In this document: one piece after another, positions 52,325-63,189 of the stretch | Layout of the letters: the number at the start of each line of letters is the position of its first letter | Numbering within the stretch: the first letter of the stretch is position 1 | Source: Geranomyces variabilis | Lineage: Eukaryota > Chytridiomycota > Chytridiomycetes > Spizellomycetales > Powellomycetaceae | Direction of reading: 5' to 3' | NCBI GenBank assembly: GCA_027603065.1 | Contig: JADGJP010000005.1 | Coordinates: forward strand, 793,270-857,269 | Length of the DNA: 64,000 bases | Translations under genes and position numbers: made by a program | Notes under the pieces: generated by a model | Databases searched by the model: none | The model's input: only the letters and a program-made list of their open reading frames with translations | Told to the model about the DNA's origin: nothing

Positions 52325-55300
52325 ATGTCCGACGCAAAGTACTTTCAACGCGGTAACGCCAAACAAACAGTGTGTTGTTCGCAGTACTTTCGCGTGCCGT
52401 TTACTTAAACAGCTTGGCACTTGACTACAGGGAAGATCCAGGACCTGCGGGCGGAGCTCGCCACAGATCGAAAGGACATCAAATATACAAAAAAGAAGAC
52501 GGCAATGAAAAAGATTGTCGCAAATATGACAATGGGCAACGATATGTCGCCGCTGTTTCCAGACGTGGTCGCGTGCATGAACGTGCCGGTGCTGGAGGTC
52601 AAAAAGATGGTCTACCTGTATCTCATCAACTACGCGAGGAGCAAACCAGAGCTGGCTGTTATGGCCGTCAACACGCTCGCAAAGGTGTGTGCGAGGAGGA
52701 GGGGCCTCGACTTCAATGTTGACGCGCCCTCGGCCGCACGCGTGGAAATACCGCGTGCATACAGGAAGGCTGACCACTGCCGCCCCAAACCCACCCTGCC
52801 ACTCCAAAAACCTCGTAGGATGCCGAGGACTTCAACCCACTTATACGCGCACTTGCGATTCGGACGATGGGTTATATCCAGGTGGACCGGATTCTCGACG
52901 AATTGCAACGGCCTTTGCATCGGGCGCTCGACGATAAGGATCCTTATGTGGCGAAGACAGCCGCGATATGTGTCGCAAAGCTTTTCGTGCATAACCGCGA
53001 GATGGTCAAAGCGGAAGGATATCTTACGCAACTGAAGGGCTTGTTGTCGCATGAGAATTCTACCGTAAGCTACCGGGTTCCCACTGTCGTACCGTACGAA
53101 GATTTGACGGCACATGAGCCCATGACTTACCTGTTGTTGGGTGTTTGCCGTCGCTCGGCTTTCGATGTTTTAGGTCGTCGCAAATGCCGTGGCCGCGCTT
53201 ATGGAGATATCTGATCGATCCGACGACTTTGATTTTGTGCTCGACGTGTCGCAAGGCAACAAGCTGTTGACTGCGTTAAACGAAAGCTCGGAATGGGGTC
53301 AAGCATACCTCCTCGATGCTATCATGCGGGTAGTCCCGCAGGAAGCTGAGGACGCCGAGTTGCTTGCGGATCGAATCAGCCCGCGATTGCAGCACGCCAA
53401 CTCTGCCGTCGTTATGACGGCTGTGCGAGTCATCTTATACCTTACCAACTATACACCGAATGAGGAAGTCGTCAACTCGTTGCTGCGAAAGCTTGGGCCG
53501 CCGCTAGGTACGACCAGGACTGACTGAAGCGCACCCGACTTGATGAACTAACTTTAACACGCTCTTTTCCTTAGTAACTCTGCTGCACAGCGGGCCTGAA
53601 GTACAATACGTGGCGCTTCGAAATATTCTACTTTTGCTTCAGCGAAAGCCAGATATCCTAAAGAACGAGCTAAAAGTCTTCTTTTGCAAGTACAACGATC
53701 CAATTTACGTCAAGATGGCGAAACTGGAAATTATGGTCCGCCTAGCTACCGAGGCCAATGTGGAAGAAGTTCTGCCCGAACTCAAAGAATACTCATCGGA
53801 AGTAGACGTAGACTTTGTGAGGAAAGCAGTTCGAAGCATCGGGCGCTGTGCTATTAAGATCGAGCCCGCTGCCGACCGGTGTATCAAGGTTTTGGTAGAC
53901 TTGATTCAGACCAAAGTGAACTACGTCGTGCAGGAGGCAATCGTTGTTATCAAGGTGGGCATGGCTCTTTCGAACATCTTTCCGGCGCAACCCTTTGGTC
54001 CTGACCTTAATACCGTGCTTGCGTGCTTTAGGACATTTTCCGCAAATACCCCAACCGCTATGAATCGATTATCGGCACGCTATGCGAAAACCTCGATTCC
54101 CTGGACGAGCCTGATGCGAAAGCGTCCATGATCTGGATCATCGGACAATACGCAGACCGCATTGAAAACGCCAATGAGCTGCTTGACCAATTTTTGGAAA
54201 AATTTCTTGAGGAGACGGCAGAAGTTCAGCTCGCGCTGCTCACGGCAATTGTCAAGCTTTTTATCAAGCGGCCGAGTGTTGGTCAGGAGCTTGTACCAAA
54301 AGTCCTCAAGTATGCAACGGAGGAAAGCGACAACCCGGACCTGCGTGATCGCGGGTTTATCTACTGGCGCTTGCTCTCCACGGATCCCGTGGCCGCTAAA
54401 GCAATTATCTTGAGCGACAAACCTGCGATATCAACAGAGACGGACAATATCGACAACGCGCTATTGCAAGAGCTGCTACTGCATGTGTCAACACTGGCGT
54501 CCATATACCACAAGCCCGCGACGACATTTATCGGCGGAGTCAAACCGCGCAAACTTATGCCCAGCAAAGCGCTTGTATTCCGAAACCAGATCCGAACCGG
54601 CCTGCCGCACGACGTGCCAGAAGACTCGAACCCGTACGCCACAGGGGCGATGAACAATCCGTATATGGACGATGTGGCGCTTTCCCCAATGCACGCGGGA
54701 CCCGCCGGGCAAGCAAACATGCAGGATCTTTTGGACTTGGATATGGGCGGTGGGTACGAAGACACGGGCGCGGACGTTGGAGGTGCGTTTGGCGATGGAT
54801 TAATGGGGCAAGCGGGCGGTGCTGGTGGTGGTGGGAATGGCGGCGACGACTCGTTGGCGAGTTTGGCGTTTGGTGGGATTATTGGGCAGCAAGAGCAACT
54901 GCAGCTGCAGCAGCAGCAGCTTCAGCAACAGTTGCAGCAGACTCAGCAGCTGTATGCCGGCAGCCAGCTGACGAATCAGGATTTGTTCGGCGACGGGTAC
55001 GGCGCGGGTGGTGGGTACGGCGGACAAACTCAGGGTTTTCAGCAGCCTGCCGGTGCTATGGCTGGCGGCATCAGCGGCGTAAGCATGACGACCAATCCGT
55101 TTGGAGCGCCGCCGCCGCCGCAGATGCATCAACCGCCCATGAGCGGTTATGGCGGCGCACCGCTTGGCATGGGCGGTCTGCCGCTAGCTAGCGCGAGCGC
55201 CACACCTCCGCCGCTGCAAGCGCAAAGTTCGACGCCATCCCTCCCACAACAGACCGCCAACCCGCTCGCCATGCTGGACCCTTTCGCGAAAACATCGTCT

Positions 55301-56509
55301 TCAGCACCGACGCCCGGCGGCGGCGGTGCCGGCGGTGCGGCTCCACAACCACCGTTAGCATTAAATCCTGCGACCGCTACTGCCGCGCCGCCAGCACCGG
55401 CTCAGATGCAGCAGCAGCAGCCTGCAGTGGCGGCTGCGCGCGGTGTCCCACACGCGGGCTATGGAGGAGGGGGTATGGGTGCGCTTGCGGGTGACCTGGC
55501 CTCGCTGGACATTGGCGCTAGTAGCGGCCCGCGGCCCGTCTTGCTGACTGCGCAGAACGGAAAAGGGTTGGAAATTTCAGGCGCATGTAAGTTGTATCTT
55601 GTCCTATTCCTCACTTTTGGTTGGCGGCCCGTCTTTGCTCATATTGGGACCCCCTCCTTTCCTAGTCTCTCGTCGACACGGAGCAATGTTTTTGGATCTG
55701 ACCCTTGCCAACAAGGCCCTGCAGCCGCTGACAGTGCTGGGCATTCTCTTCAACAAGAACTCGTTTTCGCTCGTGCCTGGTGCGCTGGATTTGCGCCAGC
55801 CCGTGTTTCCAAACTCCAAAGTCGAGACTAGTGTGCAGCTGCGCGTGGAAGGGTTGCCGCAACCCAGCACGCCTATCAACAGTAAGTAGGAGGCAAATGC
55901 AGGGTGAACGCATTTTTTCCTTTTTACTGTTTTGACCCAAAGTTGTTTTTTTAGACTTGCAAATCGCCATCAAGACCTCAGTCTCGATCCTATATCTGCA
56001 AACGCTGATCCCACTGCACATTTTGCTGCTGCCCGCCGACGCGCAGCCACTGCCGGGCCAGCCTGCCCCGCACCCAGAGCCGCAGCTGTGGGTGCGCACT
56101 TGGGGTGATATGGGCGATGCGCGGCAAACGACACGCGTGGTAGCGGCCGCGGCGGACGGTAATACATCAGCGGACCATGTGCGAAATCTTTTGCAGGGGT
56201 TGGGGCTCGTGACTGTAGCGCAGCGGGTTGTTGACGGAACGGTGAGTGATTTCGCCGCGCTTTATTGTCTACTTGTGGAGTTTTGTTTCTTTTATGCATC
56301 TACTTACACCGTCTCCTCTCGATTTGTTATTTCAGAATGTGCTATATACAAGTTCGCGGTTACCAGACGGGTCACTGTTTCTTTCCGAGATCAAACTCGT
56401 CGGCAGCAACGTGGCGGTCGCGACACGGACGTACGCAAGCCACTTGGTCGCGCTATTTCTGGACTCGGTGGAGGCTGCGCTTGGCGCCGCGGGAGCCGCT
56501 GCGCGATGA
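52325..56509 (+). CDS. AP-1/AP-2 complex beta subunit (beta-adaptin)
   Basis: Nine exons (52325-52352, 52431-52684, 52819-53064, 53174-53507, 53575-53954, 54032-55586, 55666-55881, 55955-56241, 56336-56509) give 1157 residues. The trunk opens [19 protein letters not shown] and continues [15 protein letters not shown] and [20 protein letters not shown], as in beta-adaptins. A long Gln-, Gly- and Pro-rich hinge follows, with a clathrin box LLDLD (in [11 protein letters not shown]) and a DPF motif. The ear has [24 protein letters not shown] and a platform domain to the end. It works in clathrin-coated vesicle formation at the trans-Golgi or plasma membrane. It is about 200 residues longer than the human protein because of the hinge. 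Sequence alone does not decide between AP-1 and AP-2; fungi often have one shared beta subunit. Confidence 0.95.
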
Positions 56510-56757
56510 GCAAAGAGGGGCACACGGGGCGTGACGTGACGCCCGCAATTTGCGTTTTTCGGTTTTGGGGCGTGCCGGTCGGGGCTTTTCTAGAGTAATC
56601 GTAAACAAAATCGCCCATAGTGTGGTTGGCCGAATGCAACCCCTATCATTTGGCGCAATGCCGAGCGTGCCACGCGGCCGGCGCGGTTGATCATGAGGTG
56701 CCTTACACTTCCCATGACAAAGATTGTCGCAGATATGCCCACGAGTATAATTTCGGG

Positions 56758-58185
56758 TCATTTTGCCGACGTCTGTGCGACTGTATTGGAGACCGCCGTC
56801 GCTTTCCGCTTGACAAGATTTTGCACAAGCGCCGGTTCTGCTCCCATCGAAGGCTTGGCGCGTTTAACCAAACCTTGCACGCTTTTAGTCGCGGGCGGTT
56901 CTTTTCGCTTTACAAGACTTTGTATTACCGCCGGCTCGGCGCCACCGGCCGGTTGTTTGCATTTGTCTAAACTAATTGCTGGCGAAGAGTGTTGTTGAAG
57001 AGAATGGGTGTGCGCTGGGGCGGGATGCACATCGATGTTCATTGGCGTGATGCCAGATGATGTGAGATGTTCTTCTAGCAGACGCGACGAGCGCACTGCG
57101 TCTTCCAATGTTGCAAACTCCAACCCCATGAGGAAGCGTTCCGCAGCCTCAAACGCTTCACGCGTCAATACTGTCCATGATGAAGACGGGGAAGGCGCTG
57201 ATAATTTGTCGGTGCCAGTTTTCTGCTCACAGCCGCGTAGCTCCACTTGAAAAAACCCGCTCAGGCGGCCATTACACTCGCCCGTCAGTGCCAGCATATC
57301 CTGCAGCTCCGCGACAGTAGTGTCTGCATCAGCATGCGATTCCAGCACTTTCGTGCGCGCGTCATCCGGAAACCGCACCACAACGTCCCTTGCGCGTTGA
57401 TCCGCCAAGACCGCCCTTACGCTCGCCGCCCCACCAGCATTGCTAGCGCACGGCGCAAGACCCCACTCCCAAACAATGGGCGGCGCGCTCATCGCTGGCG
57501 CTGTTGGCGCGCCACAGCATGCGGCCCATACATCGCGCATCGAGCGCGTCGTCTCGCCTGGAACATACAGGTGCGCAGTTGCAGACGCCGCAGCAGTTGT
57601 AGCGACAGCGGCCACTAGCGTGCCTGCCCACCATCTCAGCAACGCGCGGTCAGATAGCGCGTGCTTCGCTGTGTTGTGCTCTGATCCGGCGAAAAGGTAT
57701 GCGGGCTGAGCGCGCGCAAACACATGGATGGTGATTGCAGATGTTACTGAGGATGAAAATGCGGCGGCGGTGACGTGGGAGATGTAGGCGGCAGCAAGAG
57801 CTCGGGCGAGAGACGCGTGGGTGTGGTGGCCTGAGGTGTCGAGCTTGGCAATGTGGATGTGAGTTTGCGCTGTGGTAGCGTATTCTGTGACGCGGAGGGC
57901 CGAGCTGAAAACGGCGGGATTGGAAGATGAAGGTGATGACGAAGAAGAAGCTTGTGCGAGGAGGAGAATGCGGTCGGTTGCAACGGCGTCTGGGCAGTTT
58001 GGCAGCACGGAAGGGGCTTTGCGAGGAGGCGACGAGAGCGTGAAGATTTGGAAGGAAAGAGGCCGCTGCAGTTGTTGACGCAAGCCGGCGGGCAGAATTG
58101 CGACGAGGCGGGCGTCAAGCGACGACAATGATGCCCCCGACGACGAGGGCGCGGGCACGGCTGTAGTGGCGGGCGCTGTTATCAT
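56758..58185 (-). CDS. RTT109: Rtt109/KAT11-family histone acetyltransferase
   Basis: Intronless, 475 residues from ATG 58185 (MITAPATTAVPAP); an upstream ATG at 58320 would overlap the divergent PPE1 coding sequence and is disfavoured. The KAT11 core shows LPAGLRQQLQRPLSFQIF near the start, HVFARAQPAYLFAGSEHNTA and KHALSDRALLRWWAGTL, then RDVWAACCG, WEWGLAPC and VVRFPDDARTKVLESHAD. These match the fungal Rtt109 acetyltransferase, which acetylates histone H3 Lys56 (and Lys9) on newly made histones with Asf1 or Vps75. The C-terminus carries three spaced copies of an LVKR(K/A) motif (IQSLVKRKEPP, VQGLVKRAKPS, VQNLVKRKATA), a probable nuclear localisation or chaperone-binding element. It shares a 51-bp divergent intergenic space with PPE1. 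Confidence 0.9.
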   Translation of the reverse strand: MITAPATTAVPAPSSSGASLSSLDARLVAILPAGLRQQLQRPLSFQIFTLSSPPRKAPSVLPNCPDAVATDRILLLAQASSSSSPSSSNPAVFSSALRVTEYATTAQTHIHIAKLDTSGHHTHASLARALAAAYISHVTAAAFSSSVTSAITIHVFARAQPAYLFAGSEHNTAKHALSDRALLRWWAGTLVAAVATTAAASATAHLYVPGETTRSMRDVWAACCGAPTAPAMSAPPIVWEWGLAPCASNAGGAASVRAVLADQRARDVVVRFPDDARTKVLESHADADTTVAELQDMLALTGECNGRLSGFFQVELRGCEQKTGTDKLSAPSPSSSWTVLTREAFEAAERFLMGLEFATLEDAVRSSRLLEEHLTSSGITPMNIDVHPAPAHTHSLQQHSSPAISLDKCKQPAGGAEPAVIQSLVKRKEPPATKSVQGLVKRAKPSMGAEPALVQNLVKRKATAVSNTVAQTSAK

Positions 58186-58236
58186 GGGAAGAAGAGAAGG
58201 AAGAAAGCAAAAGCTCGACGAACGCAACTCAAGATC

Positions 58237-59644
58237 ATGCAATTTGACAAACCGCCCCGACCAGCAACCCTCTTTGGCGGACGGCCACGTCCTGCCGACC
58301 ACACAGCCGCGGGCCATCATGCCTCGCAGGACGACGCCGACTTGGAGCCGCCACCGCCGCTCGACTTCTTCGACACAGTCTCAGACGTAGAAGTCGCCGC
58401 GAGCGACGCGACTTTCCGCGTGTACCAGACCCGTGCAGCCGACAGCGCACGCACCAGCGCCGGCCCGCTGTTTGTCTTTCACCACGGTGCGGGCCACACT
58501 GCGCTCTCGTGGGCGCTGCTGGCGGGGCTTTTGCGGCAGCGAATACAAAAATGTTCTGTTCTCGCGTATGATTGCCGTGGTCACGGTAATGAGGAATGAG
58601 GGCCGCGAGCGGTGCACTACCAGCGGCGAGGAACGCTCACTCGCACCTAATAGGGGGCACGGTAACCGCGGACGATATCGACTTGTCGCTCGAGCGGCTT
58701 GCCCAAGATCTGGCCAACGTTGTCAACACGCTATATCCAACACCACCCGTCAATGTAATCCTAGTCGGACACAGTATGGGCGGCGCTGTCGTTGCGCACG
58801 TCGCTGGTGCTGCGCCCGGCAAGATGCTAAAGAAACCACTGCTTGGCGTGGTTGTCATTGATGTGGTTGAAGGTGAAGACTGCAAGCATGAAGCAACACA
58901 GCTGGCGGGACGACGGGGGCGGCAGAAACGTGAGCATTGAGATGGACTTGCTTACAGGAACGGCAATGGATAGCCTTGCCCACATGCAGAAGTATCTGCG
59001 CAACCGCCCCGACTCGTTTCCGTGTGTCCGCAAGGCTGTTGAATGGAGGTGAGAGAAGGGCCGCAAGCGCTAATGCACGCAATCTCGCGCAGGAATTAAT
59101 CTTTTGATATTCTCCTCTTCCGACATTGATGAATATGGTACTAGCACCATGACCACGATCAAGAACGAAGCGTCGGCACGTATATCGGTCCCGTCTCAAC
59201 TTAAGCCGGTGCCGAACGCCGAGAATCCAACAAAGTGGGTATGGAGAACAGATCTGATGCCCTCGCAAGTGCATTGGAAAGGTAAGGCACACGGCCCTTG
59301 CGAAAGGGGTCAACCTAGTACGACGCATCTTACCTTTGTTTCTACGGGCAGGCTGGTTTGAGGGCCTGTCGAAAAAGTTCCTCACAGCACGGGCTGCCCG
59401 GCTGTTGATTCTCGCCGGAACTGACCGTCTCGACACAGAGCTTACTATTGGGCAGATGCAGGGCAAGTATCAGCTCGCGCTGTATCCCGAGTCGGGCCAT
59501 GCAATTCAGGAGGACGAGCCGAGCAGGCTGGCCGAAACGCTATGCGAGTTTTGGGACCGCAATGGGCCGGGGAAAGTTATCAAACGGTTTCCGATCCCAA
59601 TCAAGTCGGTTGCTGCAGGCCCGGCAACCGCTCCGCCCAGTTAG
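58237..59644 (+). CDS. PPE1: Protein phosphatase 2A methylesterase (PPE1/PME-1)
   Basis: Five exons (58237-58585, 58654-58872, 58958-59048, 59145-59281, 59352-59644) give 362 residues. The alpha/beta-hydrolase fold shows FVFHHGAGHTALSW (oxyanion region), VLAYDCRGHG, the nucleophile elbow VILVGHSMGGAV, then VIDVVEGTAMDSLAHM, LLILAGTDRLDTELTIGQMQ with the acid residue, and YPESGHAIQEDEP with the catalytic His. All are typical of PME-1, which removes the C-terminal methyl ester from the PP2A catalytic subunit. Lengths and motifs fit the family; a variable acidic loop present in animals is replaced by a short exon. Divergent with Rtt109 and convergent with thymidylate kinase. Confidence 0.94.
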
Positions 59645-59780
59645 TGTTGTGCATCGAAATGAAAAACGCAAAAAGAAACACCTAAGTGCACCAAGCGCTG
59701 CGAAGTTGTGTCCGAAGGATTTGTGCTTCCGTCCGGCGATACGCAGAAAACTTCATTTTGCTATACGAGCTACGCCCAGT

Positions 59781-60494
59781 TCAGCACCACAGGTCCTCTC
59801 GTAATGGCTCCGTTCCCGCTTTCATAATTGCCGCTCGCGCGACCTTCTCTATCTGCAGCTGAACCTCCTCCACAGATCGGGTACCATCCACCACAACCCA
59901 CCGCTCATCTCTCAGCTCCGCAAACGCAGCCGCAACCTTCTCTTGAAACTCTATCCGCTCGTATCTCTCCTGTCCATACCCTCCACGCGTTGCAGCCTCA
60001 GCTGGTGGGACATCTACGTACACCACAAGGTCGGGAGTGGGCAGTCCACGGTCGGGCGCTTTACACCATTCAAGGCCACCAGCAACGCCCTTTGCGGCAG
60101 TGTACGCGGCCCCGGAATATGCATAGCGGTCCACAATCACGTTTATGCCGGAACGGAGGAGAGCAGTGAGAGAGGCGGCTGCCTCCCACCGGTTTGCGGA
60201 GAAGAGGAGGTGGATGGCTTGGTCTGGAAGCGGCGGTGGTATTGATGATGCAGATGCTGTTGCGGCAGAGGCGGAGGAGGAGGAGGAAAGATAGGAGGAG
60301 ATGAGAGTGCCGGTTTTTGTGGTGCGGTCGGGAAAGCGGCGAAGGACTGAGTTTGGCAGAGAGGCTGCGAGGAGTGCGGTTTGAGTGGATTTCCCACTGC
60401 GGTCGATTCCCTCAAAAGCGATGAAGGCGCCCCGGCATGGCGGTTGTGGTTGCTGATGTTGTTTGTCAATTGGGGGCTGAATGGTCGCCATCAT
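59781..60494 (-). CDS. CDC8: Thymidylate kinase (dTMP kinase)
   Basis: Intronless, 237 residues from ATG 60494. The P-loop is FEGIDRSGKSTQ, and the DR motif is VDRYAYSGAAYTAAKG, with the Tyr/Ser/Gly region that binds dTMP. LRRFPDRTTKTG supplies the phosphate-contacting Arg. A lid region (GGYGQERYE) and PDLVVYVDVPP follow. The enzyme phosphorylates dTMP to dTDP in DNA-precursor synthesis. A Ser/Ala-rich insertion (about residues 67-88) lies after TGTLISSYL and before DQAIHLLFSANRWE, where most homologues have a short loop. It shares a 95-bp divergent space with the ISY1 gene. Confidence 0.95.
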   Translation of the reverse strand: MMATIQPPIDKQHQQPQPPCRGAFIAFEGIDRSGKSTQTALLAASLPNSVLRRFPDRTTKTGTLISSYLSSSSSASAATASASSIPPPLPDQAIHLLFSANRWEAAASLTALLRSGINVIVDRYAYSGAAYTAAKGVAGGLEWCKAPDRGLPTPDLVVYVDVPPAEAATRGGYGQERYERIEFQEKVAAAFAELRDERWVVVDGTRSVEEVQLQIEKVARAAIMKAGTEPLREDLWC

Positions 60495-60589
60495 CGTTGC
60501 TCAGGGAATGGCGGAGGAAGGAAGATCGTGCGTGTAGAGATCGCTCTCAACTCTTTTCCCTCAACCCGACTTACAAAGGCAACGCAAAC

Positions 60590-61909
60590 ATGGTAATTTA
60601 CAAGCTTCGTTAGCATATACACCCCGAACCTGCCTATAATAACAAGGAGCCACTTCTCTCACTGTTTGTGCATTCCTGCAACCTCTCCAATAAAAGGCTC
60701 GAAATGAAGAAAAAGCCCAGTCCATGCTGTATCGCTTCCGCGAGGCCCAGAACGCCGAACTCGGGCTCAGCAACAAAACCGAACGCCGACCGTACCTAGC
60801 GTCCGAGGTCAACACACTAAAGGAGGCCGAAAAGTGGCGGCGGCAGCTCATTGGCGAAGTGTCAAAGAAGGTGTCCAAAATTCAGGATTGTAAGAAACTT
60901 TGAAAAAGGTCACGACAGTGCAGGGACGGGCCCTAGAGAGGCTGTTCCTGCGTCTATCGTGCTTTTTTGACGATGGCCGGCTTTGGTGCTGCTCGTGATT
61001 CAGGGAATGCGGATAGGAAAGCTGAAAAATGTCACTTTTCTGTTCTCTTGCAGCTGGATTGACAGAATACCAGGTCCGTGACCTAAATGACGAAATCAAC
61101 AAGCTCTTGCGGGAGAAGCGGCATTGGGAGAACCGGATTCGGGAGCTGGGCGGCCCAGATTATCGGGTAAGGTGGTGGGCTATTTCTCTGCATCGGAGCG
61201 TTGTTCGTATTGAGAAAAGGACGTGACGATTTATTGCTTTTACGCTATAGAAAATTGGTACAAAGATGATTGATAGCGAAGGGAAAGAGGTTCCGGGCGG
61301 GCGCGGATACAAGTGAGTGTCGAGAGAACCATCACGCAATGTGACAGGCGGGTTCCCATCTTATCCCGGTCCATTTTGCGTTACCAGATATTTTGGACGA
61401 GCGCGAGACTTGCCTGGCGTGAAAGAGCTGTTTGAACAAGAAGGTACCACGAGGCGACGAAAAAGCCAACGTCCGCATATCCTGTCACTAAGTTTGTGTT
61501 CAATATGGCGGTCTCCCTTAGCACCGGAAACATCGAAATCATCACGACATGACTTGTACCACCGAGTAGATGCTGACTATTACGGCTATCGGGACGAGGA
61601 AGACGGCGCATTGCTGGCATATGAAAGTGAACTTGCAAACGGTGAGCTATACTTACGGAAAGAGGAAAATACGGCAAAGATATTACGATGGGCAAACTCA
61701 CTATTTTCTTTGAAGGTGACGGCGGCACGCTGCCAGACACGGAAATGGACGACGACGTACGGTCAGCAGCCGCCGCAGATTTTGTGTCACATGTTGGCGT
61801 ACCGAGTCAGAAGGAGGTGGAAGCGTGGCTAGTGCGAAGACGGCAACAGGAATTGACAGACCGATTCTTGTCCGATGAAAATACTTTGAGTAAAGAGATT
61901 GGCGTGTAA
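60590..61909 (+). CDS. ISY1: Pre-mRNA-splicing factor ISY1
   Basis: Seven exons (60590-60592, 60697-60889, 61054-61166, 61251-61312, 61388-61443, 61567-61641, 61716-61909) give 231 residues. The first coding exon is just the ATG, followed directly by GTAATT; splicing gives [19 protein letters not shown], which is the conserved ISY1 start. The body continues [55 protein letters not shown] and [20 protein letters not shown]. Isy1 is a component of the Prp19-associated complex in the active spliceosome and affects splicing fidelity. Phases agree at all six introns. The C-terminus is slightly shorter than in animals. It is notable that a splicing factor gene itself needs splicing to connect its start codon. 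Confidence 0.94.
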
Positions 61910-63189
61910 AAAACCGTGAATCTATAAAATCACCTCGGTTGACGTTGGTAAATGGCATATCTATGTGTCCTGAGGAGTTGGTCTGTAAACTAGTTCATAA
62001 ATCTGCGTCGAGCAGGGCAGCGGCCGGCAGCGGTCACCAATTTGTCGGAAATGTCGCACTCTTGGGCTCCAGACCCACTGACAGGATACAAGCTGCGCGC
62101 CAGAGTAAACGTGCTTTCGCAAAATCCGATGACGCATTAGAAGAGGCGACCATCATCCATCCTGAACCTCCAATGGCGGGGCGTATTATTATTTTTTTAT
62201 TTTTTTTCAAGGGTAATAATGCAATAATGTATAACCCCCCGCTGACATTGCACTAATAAACGCATGCCGCGCCCTCATAGAGCTCATTTTTGCGGTTCTG
62301 GAACCACCGGCGTTGAGGCTTTGCGATGTTTTTTGGCTGAGTTACGGGGGATTTTGTCTTTGAGATAAAACCGAAAGTCTCTATTAGTAAAACTTCTTCA
62401 AACGAATTTCCACCCGGACGAAAATGGCACCGCTAGAGAGGCCAGAAGCAGGAATGTTAGGAGCACCACCTCCCTTGGCTCCTGAATTTATTTCGCTATA
62501 ATTGACCATGCGGAGCAGCTAGTGCCTAGCGTAAAAGTCTCTACTAGTAAAACTTCTTCAAATGAATTTTCACCCGAACGAAAATGGCACCGCTAGAGAG
62601 GCCAGAAGCATGAGCATCAAGAGCACTACCACCTCTGTGTCTGGAATTTATTTTTTTATAATTGACCACTGCGCCGGGCTGCGGGGGAAGGGGACTCGGG
62701 GGGAAAAAGAGATGACTCATTTGGACGGCGCAGGATGGCCGAAGTGACCGCGCACAATAGACAGTCCCTATATTAGTGTTCCTCATGTGGAGCCAGTTCG
62801 AGTTATACTTGTGGGCGGCTCTCTGACAACATGTACGGCATCGAGATGAGTCTTTTGTACTTGAGGTGCTCTTTGTAAAAAAATCTGTGGGGTGACCGCC
62901 AGCCGCCGGAAACGCGACTCATAAGTAAGACGCACTGGTTGATTTTTATGACAAGTCCCCCTCAGCGCACTCCGCACAGCAGCAGCGCCCAACCATTCCC
63001 TCCTACGCAGACATCTCTTTTTCTTGTGTCGCCCTCCCTCCTCTGCCTGCCTTTGCCCACTACGCTGCACGCCGCAGCATTCTGACTGTGCTGCTCTAAG
63101 GTAATGGTCCATACTTCATGCAGCGCACTCCGCGCTCAGCAGTGCCTAACTTTAGTTCCCTCCTTTCTGCAGCTTAATGCTCCACAGCC
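61910..63189. other. Intergenic region with tandem repeat, no gene seen
   Basis: About 1.3 kb. A two-copy tandem repeat of 160-bp period lies at 62374-62676. A second, weaker similarity links GCGCACTCCGCACAGCAGC near 62963 to GCGCACTCCGCGCTCAGCAG near 63122. No credible coding frame is seen. Confidence 0.55.
62374..62676. repeat. Two-copy direct tandem repeat, 160-bp period
   Basis: Copy one starts AAAGTCTCTATTAG at 62374 and copy two AAAGTCTCTACTAG at 62534. Both continue with TAAAACTTCTTCAAA, GAAAATGGCACCGCTAGAGA and GGCCAGAAGCA, and end near TATAATTGACCA. Copies differ at scattered positions, with small indels. Confidence 0.88.
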
